64,000 bases of DNA from Nymphaea colorata (Eukaryota; Streptophyta; Magnoliopsida; Nymphaeales; Nymphaeaceae). Of this stretch, positions 34,301 through 43,929 are shown one piece after another (position 1 is the first letter of the stretch; the number at the start of each line of letters is the position of its first letter). The notes beneath the pieces were generated by a model, which saw only the letters and a list, made by a program, of their open reading frames with translations, searched no databases and was not told the DNA's origin. The position numbers and the translations under genes are program-made. The stretch spans positions 16,981,149 through 17,045,148 of the forward strand of contig NC_045146.1 in NCBI RefSeq assembly GCF_008831285.2. The letters run 5' to 3'.

Positions 34301-34662
34301 GTTTGGCTAACCAGTGTCCCTTATGTCTTGTTGCGACTGAGTCTAGGGTCCACCTTTTTACTTCTTGTCCTTTTTTCTTTAGTGTCCTTGCTTCTACTTG
34401 GCCTTCCCTTATTAGTAATCTTCCAAACCCACCATTTATTCGTCTTTTCTTCCTCTTTTGTCATTCCCCCCACCTGACTGCTTCTTGGGGTCATGTCTGG
34501 AGGCCGTGGCTCATTTCAGCTTGGTGGCACATTTGGGTGGAGCGCAACAACAGGGTCATCAGGGGCACCTTCTCTTCACCAGATTCTGTGGCTCGTCTTG
34601 TGCAAGGGGATATCCAGTTCGCCATTCGGATAAAGCGCCGCCGCCTGACTGCGGTTGGGTGA
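31327..34662 (+). pseudogene. LINE ORF2: AP endonuclease / reverse transcriptase, one in-frame stop
   Basis: ORF2 nicks target DNA and reverse-transcribes element RNA. From the ATG at 31327 the frame opens with MRVACWNVRGL, then the endonuclease residues VVETKMS, GDFNCLLSP and, later, RHLSDHAPLLF. A TGA at 31510-31512 interrupts this frame once. Immediately after it the expected GAAGGILLAW continues in the same frame, so the domain is otherwise complete. The reverse transcriptase has FRPISILGTPYKIIAKLL, LDISKAFDSVSW, LRQGCPLSPLLF and the catalytic LQYADDFLLFG (33361 onward). The C terminus has a zf-RVT-like segment (FVWLLLTGHINTFDHL ... CPLC ... HLFTSCPFF). The length of about 1110 codons is normal for plant L1 ORF2. 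No RNase H domain was seen. A single substitution separates it from an open frame. Confidence 0.9.
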
Positions 34663-34796
34663 CTGTGCCGTTTCGTCTTTCTTCTTCTCTCTTATTTTTC
34701 TGTGCATTGTATTGTTTATTTGTTCCTCTTGCTTGCGTAATTTTGTTCTTTGCGGATTGTTTTTATATTTAGGGGACCTCTTGTCCCCAAATTTTG

Positions 34797-34805
34797 TTAT
34801 ATATT
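34797..34805 (+). promoter_or_regulatory. Possible TATA-like sequence at the LINE/LecRK-2 junction
   Basis: TTATATATT lies at the LINE 3' end, about 45 bp upstream of the LecRK-2 ATG. It is the only TATA-like word between LINE and gene. It is unusually close to the ATG for a plant TATA box, so functional use is speculative. Confidence 0.2.
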
Positions 34806-34848
34806 CTCATTTTATCGGCTCTCTCTATCTCTCTCTCTTCGTTCTGCA

Positions 34849-36894
34849 ATGTCTCAGTTGCGCATCTTCTTCCCCTTCTTCCTCCTCGCCTTCATTCCCT
34901 CCTCCACCGGTCTCACAAACACCGTCAGTTTCCCTTCCTTTTCTGATGATGACTCGCGCTTAAAACGTTTCAGCGACACCAAAATCACAAACGAAGGCGC
35001 CCTTGAGCTCACCTCCTCAACGAACCAGAGTGGTGCGGCCATCTATACCGAACAAATCACTCTTTATGATTCTGGCACCGGATTTGAGGCGGACTTCACC
35101 TCCAATTTCAGCTTCCAAATCCTCCCCTTGACCAGCACCTGCACGGGCGACGGCTTTGCCTTCTTCATTGCCCGTCCCAACTGGACTCTCGAAAGAGATA
35201 ATAATGGTAGAGGTCTCGGCGTCTTCAACAAAAGCTTGGACTTTGTCAACAGCCAAATCATCGCTGTAGAGTTCGACACCTACAAGAACTACTTCGATCC
35301 GAGCGCAAATCATATGGGCATCGATGTCAACTCCTTGAACTCCAGCGTGACCTCAAATTGGACGCTGGACAGGACGCAATCTTTGAACGGAACTGCCGTC
35401 GTCAGGTATAACTCGAGAATAGGGAACCTCAGCCCGCATTTGAGTTACCGGAACAACACGTTGGATATATCTCATGGCATCAACCTCACCGCTGTTCTCC
35501 CGGAGAAAGTGGTCATGGGCTTCTCAGCAGCAAGTGGATCTTGCGGGGAAGCCCATCTGATACTGAATTGGAATTTATCAGCTACCGCCCCCGCCCAGAC
35601 GCCAACTCCCGCCCCCAGCCGAACGCCAAATGGTAGCCCCATCTTCACACCGAGCCCAACGGGCACGCAACATAAGACGGTCATCATTCTGGTGGCTTGT
35701 TTGGTTCCTCTACTTGTCATTATTGTGGTCATAGTTCTATTTGTTACAAGAATAAGAAAACAGAAAAGAGCAAAGTTAAAGGAGGAGCAAGGAGAGGAGG
35801 AGGAAGAGGAAGACCAAGAAGGTTTTGTGGATATAACATTGAATTTCGAGACAGGGCCGAGGAGATTCAGATATCGAGAGCTAGCTGCGGCTACCAATGA
35901 CTTCAGTGAAGAGGAGAAGCTTGGGCAAGGTGGTTTTGGTGGCGTCTACCGTGGTACGTTGAAGGATACCAATGAAGTGGTGGCTGTGAAACGGTTTTCT
36001 AAAGGGTCGAGCCAGGGGAAGAAAGAGTATATGGCGGAGGTGAGCGTGATCAGCCGGTTGCGCCACCGTAACCTCGTGAGGTTGATTGGGTGGTGCCACG
36101 AGCGAGGAGAGTTCTTGCTTGTCTATGAATATTTGGAGGGGCGGAGTCTGGATTCACACCTCTTTAGCAAGAAAGATTGCGCAGTCCTGCCCTGGACTCA
36201 ACGGAGGAAGGTGGTGCTCGGCTTGGCATCTGCAGTGTTGTACCTGCACGAGGAGTGGGAGCAGTGCGTGGTTCACCGTGATATCAAGTTGAGTAATGTC
36301 ATGGTCGACTCTGAGTTCAATGCTCGTCTAGGTGACTTCGGGCTGGCAAGGCTGACGAATCATGGATTCGGCACGAGGACGACGATGGTAGCAGGAACGA
36401 TGGGTTACTTGGCACCCGAATGCGTGTTCACAGGCAAGTACAACACAGAGAGTGATGTGTACAGCTTTGGAGTGGTATTACTTGAAATCACGACCGGTGG
36501 AAGAGCCATTCGACCAATCGGAGAGAAAGAAGCACGTCTGGTGGAGTGGATTTGGGAGTTTTACGGGCTCAGTTCTCTCACGGCGGCGGTCGATGAAAGG
36601 TTGGGATCTGAATTCGATCAACAGGAGATGGAAAGGATGATGGTGGTGGGTCTGTGGTGTGTGCACCCTGATCCTGAGAGGAGGCCGTCGATGAGGGAGG
36701 CGATTAGAGTGCTGAGTTTCCAGGCCGAGATGCCAAGTCTCCCACAAAGGATGCCGGTGCCATTCTACGCGCCCCCTCCTATGAACGAGTTCGGTTCTTT
36801 GTTCACGAGCAGCAGCAGCGGAACGACGGCAACATCGACGACGATTTCATCGATGGAGTCAGCAGAGGCGGCCCTGTTGCGGTCACAAGGGTAG
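34849..36894 (+). CDS. LecRK-2: L-type lectin-domain receptor-like Ser/Thr kinase
   Basis: A single-exon gene of 681 residues. I chose the ATG at 34849 over the upstream in-frame ATG at 34750 because the latter lies in the LINE end and leader, while MSQLRIFFPFFLLAFIPSST is a proper signal peptide that matches LecRK-3. The legume-lectin domain spans about 22-248, with VEFDTYKNYFDPSANHMGID at 140-159. Then come the Pro/Thr stalk, a transmembrane helix (about 277-300) and an acidic EEEEEED run. The kinase (about 339-620) has GQGGFGGVYRG, the VAVKRF lysine (381), HRD 476-478, DFG 496-498 and APE 522-524. The kinase is about 90% identical to LecRK-3 by eye, the lectin domain only about half. It sits tail to tail with LecRK-3 in the inverted duplication. 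A LINE ends about 50 bp upstream, so its ancestral promoter is displaced by 5 kb. The reading frame is intact, but expression is doubtful. Confidence 0.93.
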   Translation: MSQLRIFFPFFLLAFIPSSTGLTNTVSFPSFSDDDSRLKRFSDTKITNEGALELTSSTNQSGAAIYTEQITLYDSGTGFEADFTSNFSFQILPLTSTCTGDGFAFFIARPNWTLERDNNGRGLGVFNKSLDFVNSQIIAVEFDTYKNYFDPSANHMGIDVNSLNSSVTSNWTLDRTQSLNGTAVVRYNSRIGNLSPHLSYRNNTLDISHGINLTAVLPEKVVMGFSAASGSCGEAHLILNWNLSATAPAQTPTPAPSRTPNGSPIFTPSPTGTQHKTVIILVACLVPLLVIIVVIVLFVTRIRKQKRAKLKEEQGEEEEEEDQEGFVDITLNFETGPRRFRYRELAAATNDFSEEEKLGQGGFGGVYRGTLKDTNEVVAVKRFSKGSSQGKKEYMAEVSVISRLRHRNLVRLIGWCHERGEFLLVYEYLEGRSLDSHLFSKKDCAVLPWTQRRKVVLGLASAVLYLHEEWEQCVVHRDIKLSNVMVDSEFNARLGDFGLARLTNHGFGTRTTMVAGTMGYLAPECVFTGKYNTESDVYSFGVVLLEITTGGRAIRPIGEKEARLVEWIWEFYGLSSLTAAVDERLGSEFDQQEMERMMVVGLWCVHPDPERRPSMREAIRVLSFQAEMPSLPQRMPVPFYAPPPMNEFGSLFTSSSSGTTATSTTISSMESAEAALLRSQG

Positions 36895-37149
36895 ATGTCT
36901 CGGTCCAGTCGCCAAGTAAAATAGATGCATGACAGATCTGCTCCACCAAGTGTGAAAATGTACTTTTCTTACAACTGTAAAAGTTAACCATGCCTTTTTA
37001 CTAGAGCTTGTTGGAAATTCTGTGGACTCTACTTAAGGATACATTCCTCAGCTAAACTAAGATTCATTAGAGCTCCTCCGTAAAGTCTGTTCAATACAAG
37101 TCTTTTTCTTTATTGGAGTACGAGTCTCTAAGCCTCTGTAAACAGAGGT

Positions 37150-39190
37150 TTCAGACTTGTAGGCATGTGGTTTATGACAACAGAAAAATAACTGCTGGGA
37201 GATAGTCCCCCTCTAAAAGATATTTAGATGAACAAAATACAAAATGGGTGGACGATGACCAAAGCATTACCAAGAATGACTAGGAATGGGCTCCCGTTCT
37301 CCGCTGCTACCCTCCATTCACGACAGCTGTATTCCTAATAAACTGCAAAAAGAAGCCGAGAACATCCAGACACGGGTCTCCTCCTGGTGACTTGAATTTG
37401 ACAAAAAACACTTTTGTGTAAGGTTGGAATGTTTGGTTAGTATGGCTCTTTTCAAGTATCTTCAATCTTTTCCCTCCACTTTTTGTCATTAGCTTGTATT
37501 AAATTATTAATATACCAGCAGACCATATCTTTTCGTCAATGTCTTCCTGAATCGACTGTAAACACCTGCTAAATAACCCAGTGCTCCCTGCTATACCTGC
37601 AAATCTCATCCCACCTGACTATAGCTGGAGGATAAGTGCCATCTCAAAGATTAATCACCCCTGTAGTGCCTTGATTTCTATTTACAAACTGCTGAAATAC
37701 ATGTATATTCGCTCCATGTCGATTATCGCAAGACTGGCCCCCCAAATTTACCTTGTGAACAACCATCCTGTAATAGCGTCATACCCTTCTTCCTTGAAAT
37801 TGGTCATTCGTGCCTCAAGCGATTTCCCAACAACCAAATATACCAAACTCCTATGTGACAACAACATTTCCAGCAATTGTATAGAATTTTGTTTGGAATC
37901 TTTCTTCCACACCACCAGACAAACCCTGCTTGATGCTTCTGTTTCCGTTTCTGCTCAAAATATGTTCCAATTCTCTTCCACAATCTTTGTACAACAAGGC
38001 ATTGGAAGAACAGATGCTGTTCATCCTTCTCTGCCGCCTTACACAGGGCACATTGGGATGCCAAACTAAAACCTAGATGCTTGATTCCAACATACGTCTG
38101 CAATGTACTTTCACAACCTAGACACTGTCCAGCAGTCTCTTCCCATCTTTATCTTGTCCCACACATGACTTCTCCATGATTCAATACTCATACGATGTCT
38201 AATCTCCTCCCAAATGCTTCTTTTTTAATCTCTCTTCAGACATTGGTCCAATCTCCATGATTAATCTCTCTCTTCAGACTGGCTGTCTGTCTTCGTAATG
38301 TCTAATCTGGGAACTTCACAGTTAACTCGAGCATTATAAATGGAGAAAACACTCTCTTCATTATCCTGCAACACATATTTTTAATTGATGTGAAAAAGAG
38401 TTCCTTGGAACAGAGAATAAAGGGATTCAGAAATTTTACATTTAGAACTTGGTGACCCCAGTTATCCTCCCAGAAGTTAGCTAGACTGCCATCATTAACC
38501 CGCCATTTGATCTTGCAGCTAATAATATACCACGCCTTCCACACCACCGAGCTCTTTTGAAATGTTATTTTAAAATAATCCACATGCTACTTCTCTTTAG
38601 ATATTTATGACGAATAAAAGTAGTCCAGTTAGAGTGCGTAGTGAGATCTCTATACACAACAGAAAACGAGAGCAGCCTTGTTAGTATCAACTAATCTGCG
38701 AAGATCAACTCTCCCCTGTTTCTTTGGCCAGCACGTTGCTCCAGCTGATCAAATGTGGCTTTTTGGAGTCATTGTCACTTCCCGGTAGAAAGTTGGCACG
38801 TAAATTCTGTATTCTTTTTACAATCTGTCCAGGAATTTAAAAATTAAGACTCCAATAGTGAGGCAAAGCTGAATGGGCATGTCATAAGATAATATCCTCC
38901 TCTTCGAATGAGACTACTTGCTCTCCATTCTTAAAATAAGAGGCGACCGCCGGCCGCTAGCCGTTAGCTCATATTCCAGTGGGACAGATTTTCTCCTTGC
39001 TTACTAGCATGCCAGCTCTCTCTTCGAAGTGCCTAATAGCAGCCATTAGAGCTCCTACTTGCTGGCTGATCAGAGAATAAGAGAACGTACGTCATCTGCA
39101 TATAAAATAAAGGACAATTGAAGCAGTTACTTTCCACGTTTAGGAGCTCTGATTATCCCACACAGGAGAGAGCTTAACAGAAAATGCAAA
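37150..39190 (-). mobile_element. Degenerate LINE tail A (RT to zinc-binding C terminus)
   Basis: Read on the minus strand from about 39130: FYADDVRSLIL (the RT catalytic YADD box), then broken frames, the segment SSVVWKAWYIISCKIKWRVN / DGSLANFWEDNWGHQV (38302-38583), and IKHLGFSLASQCALCKAAEKDEQHLFFQC (zf-RVT) with FGWLLGNRLRHE-like end (37804-38103). The element's 3' end is near 37150. It belongs to a different LINE lineage from the intact element at 29.6 kb. Multiple stops and indels show great age. Confidence 0.85.
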
Positions 39191-40984
39191 ATAAGATATG
39201 GACAAGCATGTTAAGCATGCATTCCTAAATCAGCAAGTTTGTAACAATACCCAAAAAAAACATTAAAAAACGTTTTCGTTTCATCTGTCACAAGGAAAGA
39301 CTAACAAAAGAGAATTACAAATTTAATTTTCATTCATTTGGTTGAATGTCAGCTAACCACAAAGAAAACGACTGATGGAAGATTGAAAATGACATGGCTC
39401 TTTCGACTGTAAAAAAAAAAAAAAATGGAAGACAAAGCTGTGAAGTTAATAATCACAATTATATATAGAGAGAAATAAGCATGCACTGGAATACATTAAA
39501 TCTAATAGCTGTCACAAACAATCACAATCATTGAGTCTAACAGGGAGACGATGGTTCTGGCAAAAATCATGAGGGATCGAGCTGGATATCATAATATTAC
39601 TGAAGACGTGGTCAACTCTGTCCTGCTTCAAGTAATCCCACTAAACCAATTATTTGGCTACACTTTACAACCGTAAGGATGTATGTCAACCGAGGGGCCG
39701 GATTTTTCAGATGTTGATATTTGAATTTAGGTTTGAATAGGAAAAACAAAAGTTTAATACCATACAGAAATCCAAAAGTTTCATCGGAATCAGATGCAAA
39801 TCTGATTTTCAAATTAACATTCAGATCAAAATCTGACTTTTAAATCAAATCTGAATTTTATCACAATATATTATATATAAACCACTTTTCGAAATGTATG
39901 AACATTGGATATAGGACATTTACTTAAAATTAAATTTCATCCAAATCTGAATCCGATTCGATTCGATATTTTTCTAAAATATGAATCCAAATCCCATCAG
40001 ATACCATTTCTTAAACCTGAATTCAATTTGATTTTTTAATGATATTGTTAATTTTTTTTCAATATCCAAAATTTTGAAGATAATTCTGCCATACATTGGA
40101 TTTAAATCAAATTTATTGACATCCCTACTCAACAGGGATCGCAGGGCACCAGTTCACGTAAAATGTAAAACTGGCAGCACGTATGTGAATAGAACAACAT
40201 TAGAAAGGCATCATGCTTCCCGATAAATGATCAATGCACATTTGCAATTTCACTGGAAAGAGTTCAATGTGCATGCGAATTATGAATCTAAATTAAGCCG
40301 CTGACGAGCACTCAACATTCTTCCATACTGTATATGCTGAACCAGCTGGTGAAAAAGGCCTGGTGAAGAAGAAATTAAATCTACAAAAACGAAAACTTCA
40401 TGAAACCAACATTTAGGAACCATGCATGCCTTTGTACTTGATGTATTCGTTGAAAATACGTGCAGATTCTATTTGAGGAGTCTATACCGCTTCCTCTTGC
40501 ATTGAGACTGTCCTAATTATCTATCCTGCATGAACAATCATTCTCATAACTTTTTACAGCAAACCTCATAACAAGTTTTATACTTAAACTTGCCGGTCGT
40601 ATTGAAAGTGAAAACTTTGGAATCAAGCGTCAAAAAACACCGTAATTAACCCCTAAAGAAATGTCAGCCATATAATTGGAGCAATGTTTCGAAGGGGCAT
40701 CATATTTTCTCTCTGTAGTTGATTATAAGCGGTTTCTTGAGATTGAGAGTTGTAAGGTCGAATCAACTTCAATTGCTCGTCTCTACTCGGTTACGGCCAA
40801 AAAGCCAGGGACGACTTGAGATCCAGCATGACTGGTTGGAAAGCAGACGTGCCAGTTTTCATTTTGATTCCTGTAGTTGTTATTCTTCTGTGTCATTGAA
40901 TCTAGGGTACGTTCCGTCGAGTTGAAGGTGGCCTGCTGCCCACCCAAGCTCAATGTAATTTATGATTTTGAAGGCAGGAGGTGT
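39191..40984. other. Centre of the inverted duplication, no gene recognised
   Basis: AT-rich, with a poly-A run at 39413-39425 and a degenerate aaatctga/gaatccga repeat at 39700-40110. The symmetry axis of the inverted duplication falls near 40.3 kb. No coding sequence or strong hairpin was seen at the axis itself. Confidence 0.5.
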
Positions 40985-41370
40985 TAGGAACAACACACAA
41001 AACTCTCCTCTTGCACTCTCAAGAGGGTGATAGAAGCAACAAGGAAGAAGACAAAGATTTATATGGTTCGGAACAATAATCTTCTAAGTCCACAGTCGCA
41101 CAAATCTTTTACTATTCACTTTCAGATGAACACAGACACTCTCAGAGAGAAGACCAAAGATGAAACTGCGGCTCCCCTCACAACATAAGGATTAGGGCAA
41201 ACCCGTATTTGTATAAAATGACATAAATGGCCTTACATAAGAAAAAATGACATAAATGTCTTTACAAAATGACATAAATGCCCTCACAACATAAGGATTA
41301 GGGCAAACCCGGAGTTGGATCCACGGTATTGCATATGAGAGTGCCCAGTATAGATCAAGTTCCATACACC
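40985..41370 (+). repeat. Dispersed repeat, copy 2 (partner at 17435-17730)
   Basis: It begins tgttaggaacaacacac and contains the ggttcggaacaataatctt block and three internal atgacataaatg words separated by about 30-40 bp. The 21-bp phrase starting cctcacaacataaggatt occurs twice (41176 and 41282). It ends around atccacggtattgcatatgag. It is longer than copy 1 because of this internal duplication. Confidence 0.65.
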
Positions 41371-41639
41371 AATATGAAGAATAAAAGGCCTTCTAGCCTC
41401 ATCCGGGCTGTGGATAACCCAACCCACCCTGGCTTGACGTGGAACGGTGTTAAATGGAGTGTAAAATTTTTTTCTTTAATACTGCGTGAACGTAATGGGA
41501 TTTTGTTTGAGGCGCTATATTGAGATAAAATGACAAATTTATACTGCTCCCCGTTATCCATTGAGCACTCCATGGAATTAACAGATGAGCAGCCTTTCTC
41601 GGTCGAGGAATCTACTTCTATAGAAAGAATAGCACCTTT

Positions 41640-43415
41640 GTATGAATTTTACATTACAACATGTCATTTCAGCTTTGCCTCACTATTGGAGTCTAGTTTT
41701 TAAAATTCCTAAAGAGATTGATAAAAGAATACATAATTTATCTGCCAACTTTCCACCATGAAGTGACAATGACTCAAAAAGCCACATTTCATCAGCTGGA
41801 CCAACATGCTTGCCAAAGAAACAGGGGAGAGTTGGTCTTCGCAGATTAGTTGGTACTAATAAGGCTGCTCTCATTTTATGTTGCGAATAGAGATCTCACA
41901 AGGCACTCTAAGTGGGCTACTTTTATTCCTCACAAATATCTTAAAAGAAATAGCATGTGGATTGAAATAGCATTTCAAACGAGCTCAGTGGTGTGGAGGG
42001 CGTGTGCACAGGCGTGGTATACTATTAGCTGCAAGATCAGATTGCGGGTTAATGATGGCAGTCTAGCTAACTTCTGGGAGAACTGGGGTCATCAAGTTCC
42101 AAAATGTAGAATTCCTGAATCCATTCACTCTCTGTTCCAAGCAACTCTTTTTCACATCTATTCAAAATATGTGTTGCAGGACAATGGAGAGGGTGTTTTC
42201 TCCATTCAGAATGTTGGAGTCAATTGTCAAGTACCCAGATTAGACATTACGAAGCCAGACTGGCCAATTTGGGATCAATATCTGTTGAGAGAGATTAATA
42301 AAGAAGCATTTCGGAGGAGAATAGACATCGTGTGAATAGTGAATCATGGAGAACTCATGTATGTAATAGGATAAAGATGCGAGAGCCTGCTGGACAGTGT
42401 ATGTAGGTTGTGAAGGTAGATTGCAGACGTGCTAGAATCAAACATCTAGGTTTTAGTTTCGCATTTCAATGTCCCCTATGTAAGGCGGCAGGGGAAGATG
42501 AAAAACATCTCTTCTTCCAAGGCCCTGTTGTACAAAGATTGTGGAAAAGAATTGAAGCATATTTTGAGCAAAAATGGAAAGCAAGCAGCAGCTTCAAGCA
42601 GGGTTTGCTCTGGTGGTGTGGAAGAACGATTCAAAACAAAATTCGATACAATTGCTGGAAAAATTGTTATCAGATCGGAGTTTGGTCTATTTGGTTGTTG
42701 GGAAATCGCCTGAGGCACGAACGACTTAAAGATACTCATTTTGCTGCAAGGAATATCTGGAACCACTACAAGGAAACTTTCAATGCTTTCAATTTCAAGG
42801 AAGAAGGGTATAAGGCTATAACAGGATGGCTGTTCACAAGATGCATTTGGGGGGACTGGTCATGGGATAATCGGCATGGAGTTTATATACATGTATATCA
42901 ACGAGGTTGTAAATGGAAATCAAAACATTATAAGGGTGATTAAGCTTTGAGATGGCACTTATCCTCCAGCTATAGCCAGGTGGGATGAGATTTAATTGAA
43001 GGTATAGCAGGGAAGACGGTGAAATTTAATTGCAGGTATAGCAGGGAAGACTCTGTGCTTTAGCAGGTGTTTAAGGTGATTCAGGAAGGCACTAAAGAAA
43101 CGATATGGTCTGCTGGTATATTAATAGAAGCTAATGACAAAAATGGGGGCAAAAGATTGACAAGATACTTGAAAAGAGTCACACTAACCAAATATTCCAA
43201 CCTTATACGAAAGTTTTTTTGTCGAATTCAGGTCAGCAGGAGGAGACCCGTGTGTGGATGGAGAATAGCATTGTAGAATGGAGACCATTCCTTGTCATTC
43301 GTAGTAATGCTGAGGCGATCAGCCACCCATTTTGTATTTTGTTTATGTAAATATCTTTTGGACGGGGCTTATCCCCCAGCAGCGCTTTTTCTGTTGTCAG
43401 TAATCACATATCTAC
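41640..43415 (+). mobile_element. Degenerate LINE tail B, inverted partner of tail A
   Basis: Plus-strand frames at 41850-42335 (SSVVWRACAQAWYTISCKIR, then DGSLANFWENWGHQVPK) and 42410-42943 (IKHLGFSFAFQCPLCKAAGEDEKHLF, GVWSIWLLGNRLRHERLKDT) match tail A almost residue for residue. The non-coding end also matches (ctttgagatggcacttatcc, gggatgagattt, the gacccgtgt block, ttttctgttgtca). There is no YADD box here: homology starts later, at about 41640. It lies downstream of LecRK-3 exactly as tail A lies downstream of LecRK-2. Confidence 0.85.
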
Positions 43416-43929
43416 AAGAAACCACATATCTACAAGACATAGTTGCATGTTGTCAATTCGATTACTGTTGGTATTATTCTAAAGAGCCTTTTGTAGTGAG
43501 GTACCGGGGAAAATTAAAGGTGCAGTATTCCCATACCCAACTCTCGATGCATCCTAAAGGGAGTGGATGAATAACTTGTTAATATTGAAGGTGCCCAACA
43601 ATCAAAGTCACTATGATCAAATATACAAATCAAATATACAAAATTAGACCGCTGAAACCTCTGAGGACTAATGACTCAGAATCCCACAAAGAATCTACGT
43701 AGGAGTCTAGGAGCTCTAAGGATCTTAGCCCGGAGAATAGATTCTAAAAATCCCGGTATAAACCAATTGATATGGGCTCCTTAAATAGAGTCCACACAAA
43801 TTTCCAACGAGCTCTAATGAAAAAGGCATTGTTCCCTTTTACAATTGGCAAGAGAAGTATACATTGCGCAGCTGATAGTTGAGCAGATGTGTTATGCATC
43901 CGTTCTTCTTGGCAACTGGATTGAGACGC
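43416..43929. other. LecRK-3 downstream region
   Basis: Read on the minus strand it matches the LecRK-2 downstream region: gcctttttcattagagctcg with gcctttttactagagcttg, then ttggaaatt.tgtggactct, ttagagctcct and cagaggtttcag. These are probably homologous 3' UTRs. No other gene was seen. Confidence 0.6.

Larger units (their letters stand above)
29576..34810 (+). mobile_element. L1-type LINE, near full length
   Basis: A GC-rich 5.2-kb block interrupts the left arm of the inverted duplication. It carries a zinc-knuckle-like ORF1 and an ORF2 with AP endonuclease, reverse transcriptase and a C-terminal zinc-binding region. The matching right-arm sequence lacks it, so it inserted after the duplication. 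The 3' end is close to 34795-34810, ending ggggacctcttgtccccaaattttg, as in the truncated copy at 61050-61375. No long poly(A) or clear target-site duplication was found. Confidence 0.9.
24245..39190 (+). repeat. Left arm of large imperfect inverted duplication
   Basis: Anchors in this arm recur in reverse complement and reverse order in 41640-52890: 24245-24480 with 52690-52890, 25375-25740 with 50265-50640, 26070-26240 with 49205-49345, 26905-27300 with 48690-49080, 28500-28600 with 47650-47710, 28735-29335 with 46930-47530, 29341-29535 with 46170-46400, LecRK-2 with LecRK-3, and LINE tail A with LINE tail B. Midpoints agree near 40.3 kb once the 5.2-kb LINE in this arm is discounted. Confidence 0.85.

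Noticed and set aside
34750-34848. Upstream in-frame ATG at 34750 as the LecRK-2 start
   Set aside because: It lies in LINE-derived and leader sequence. The ATG at 34849 gives a proper signal peptide aligned with LecRK-3.
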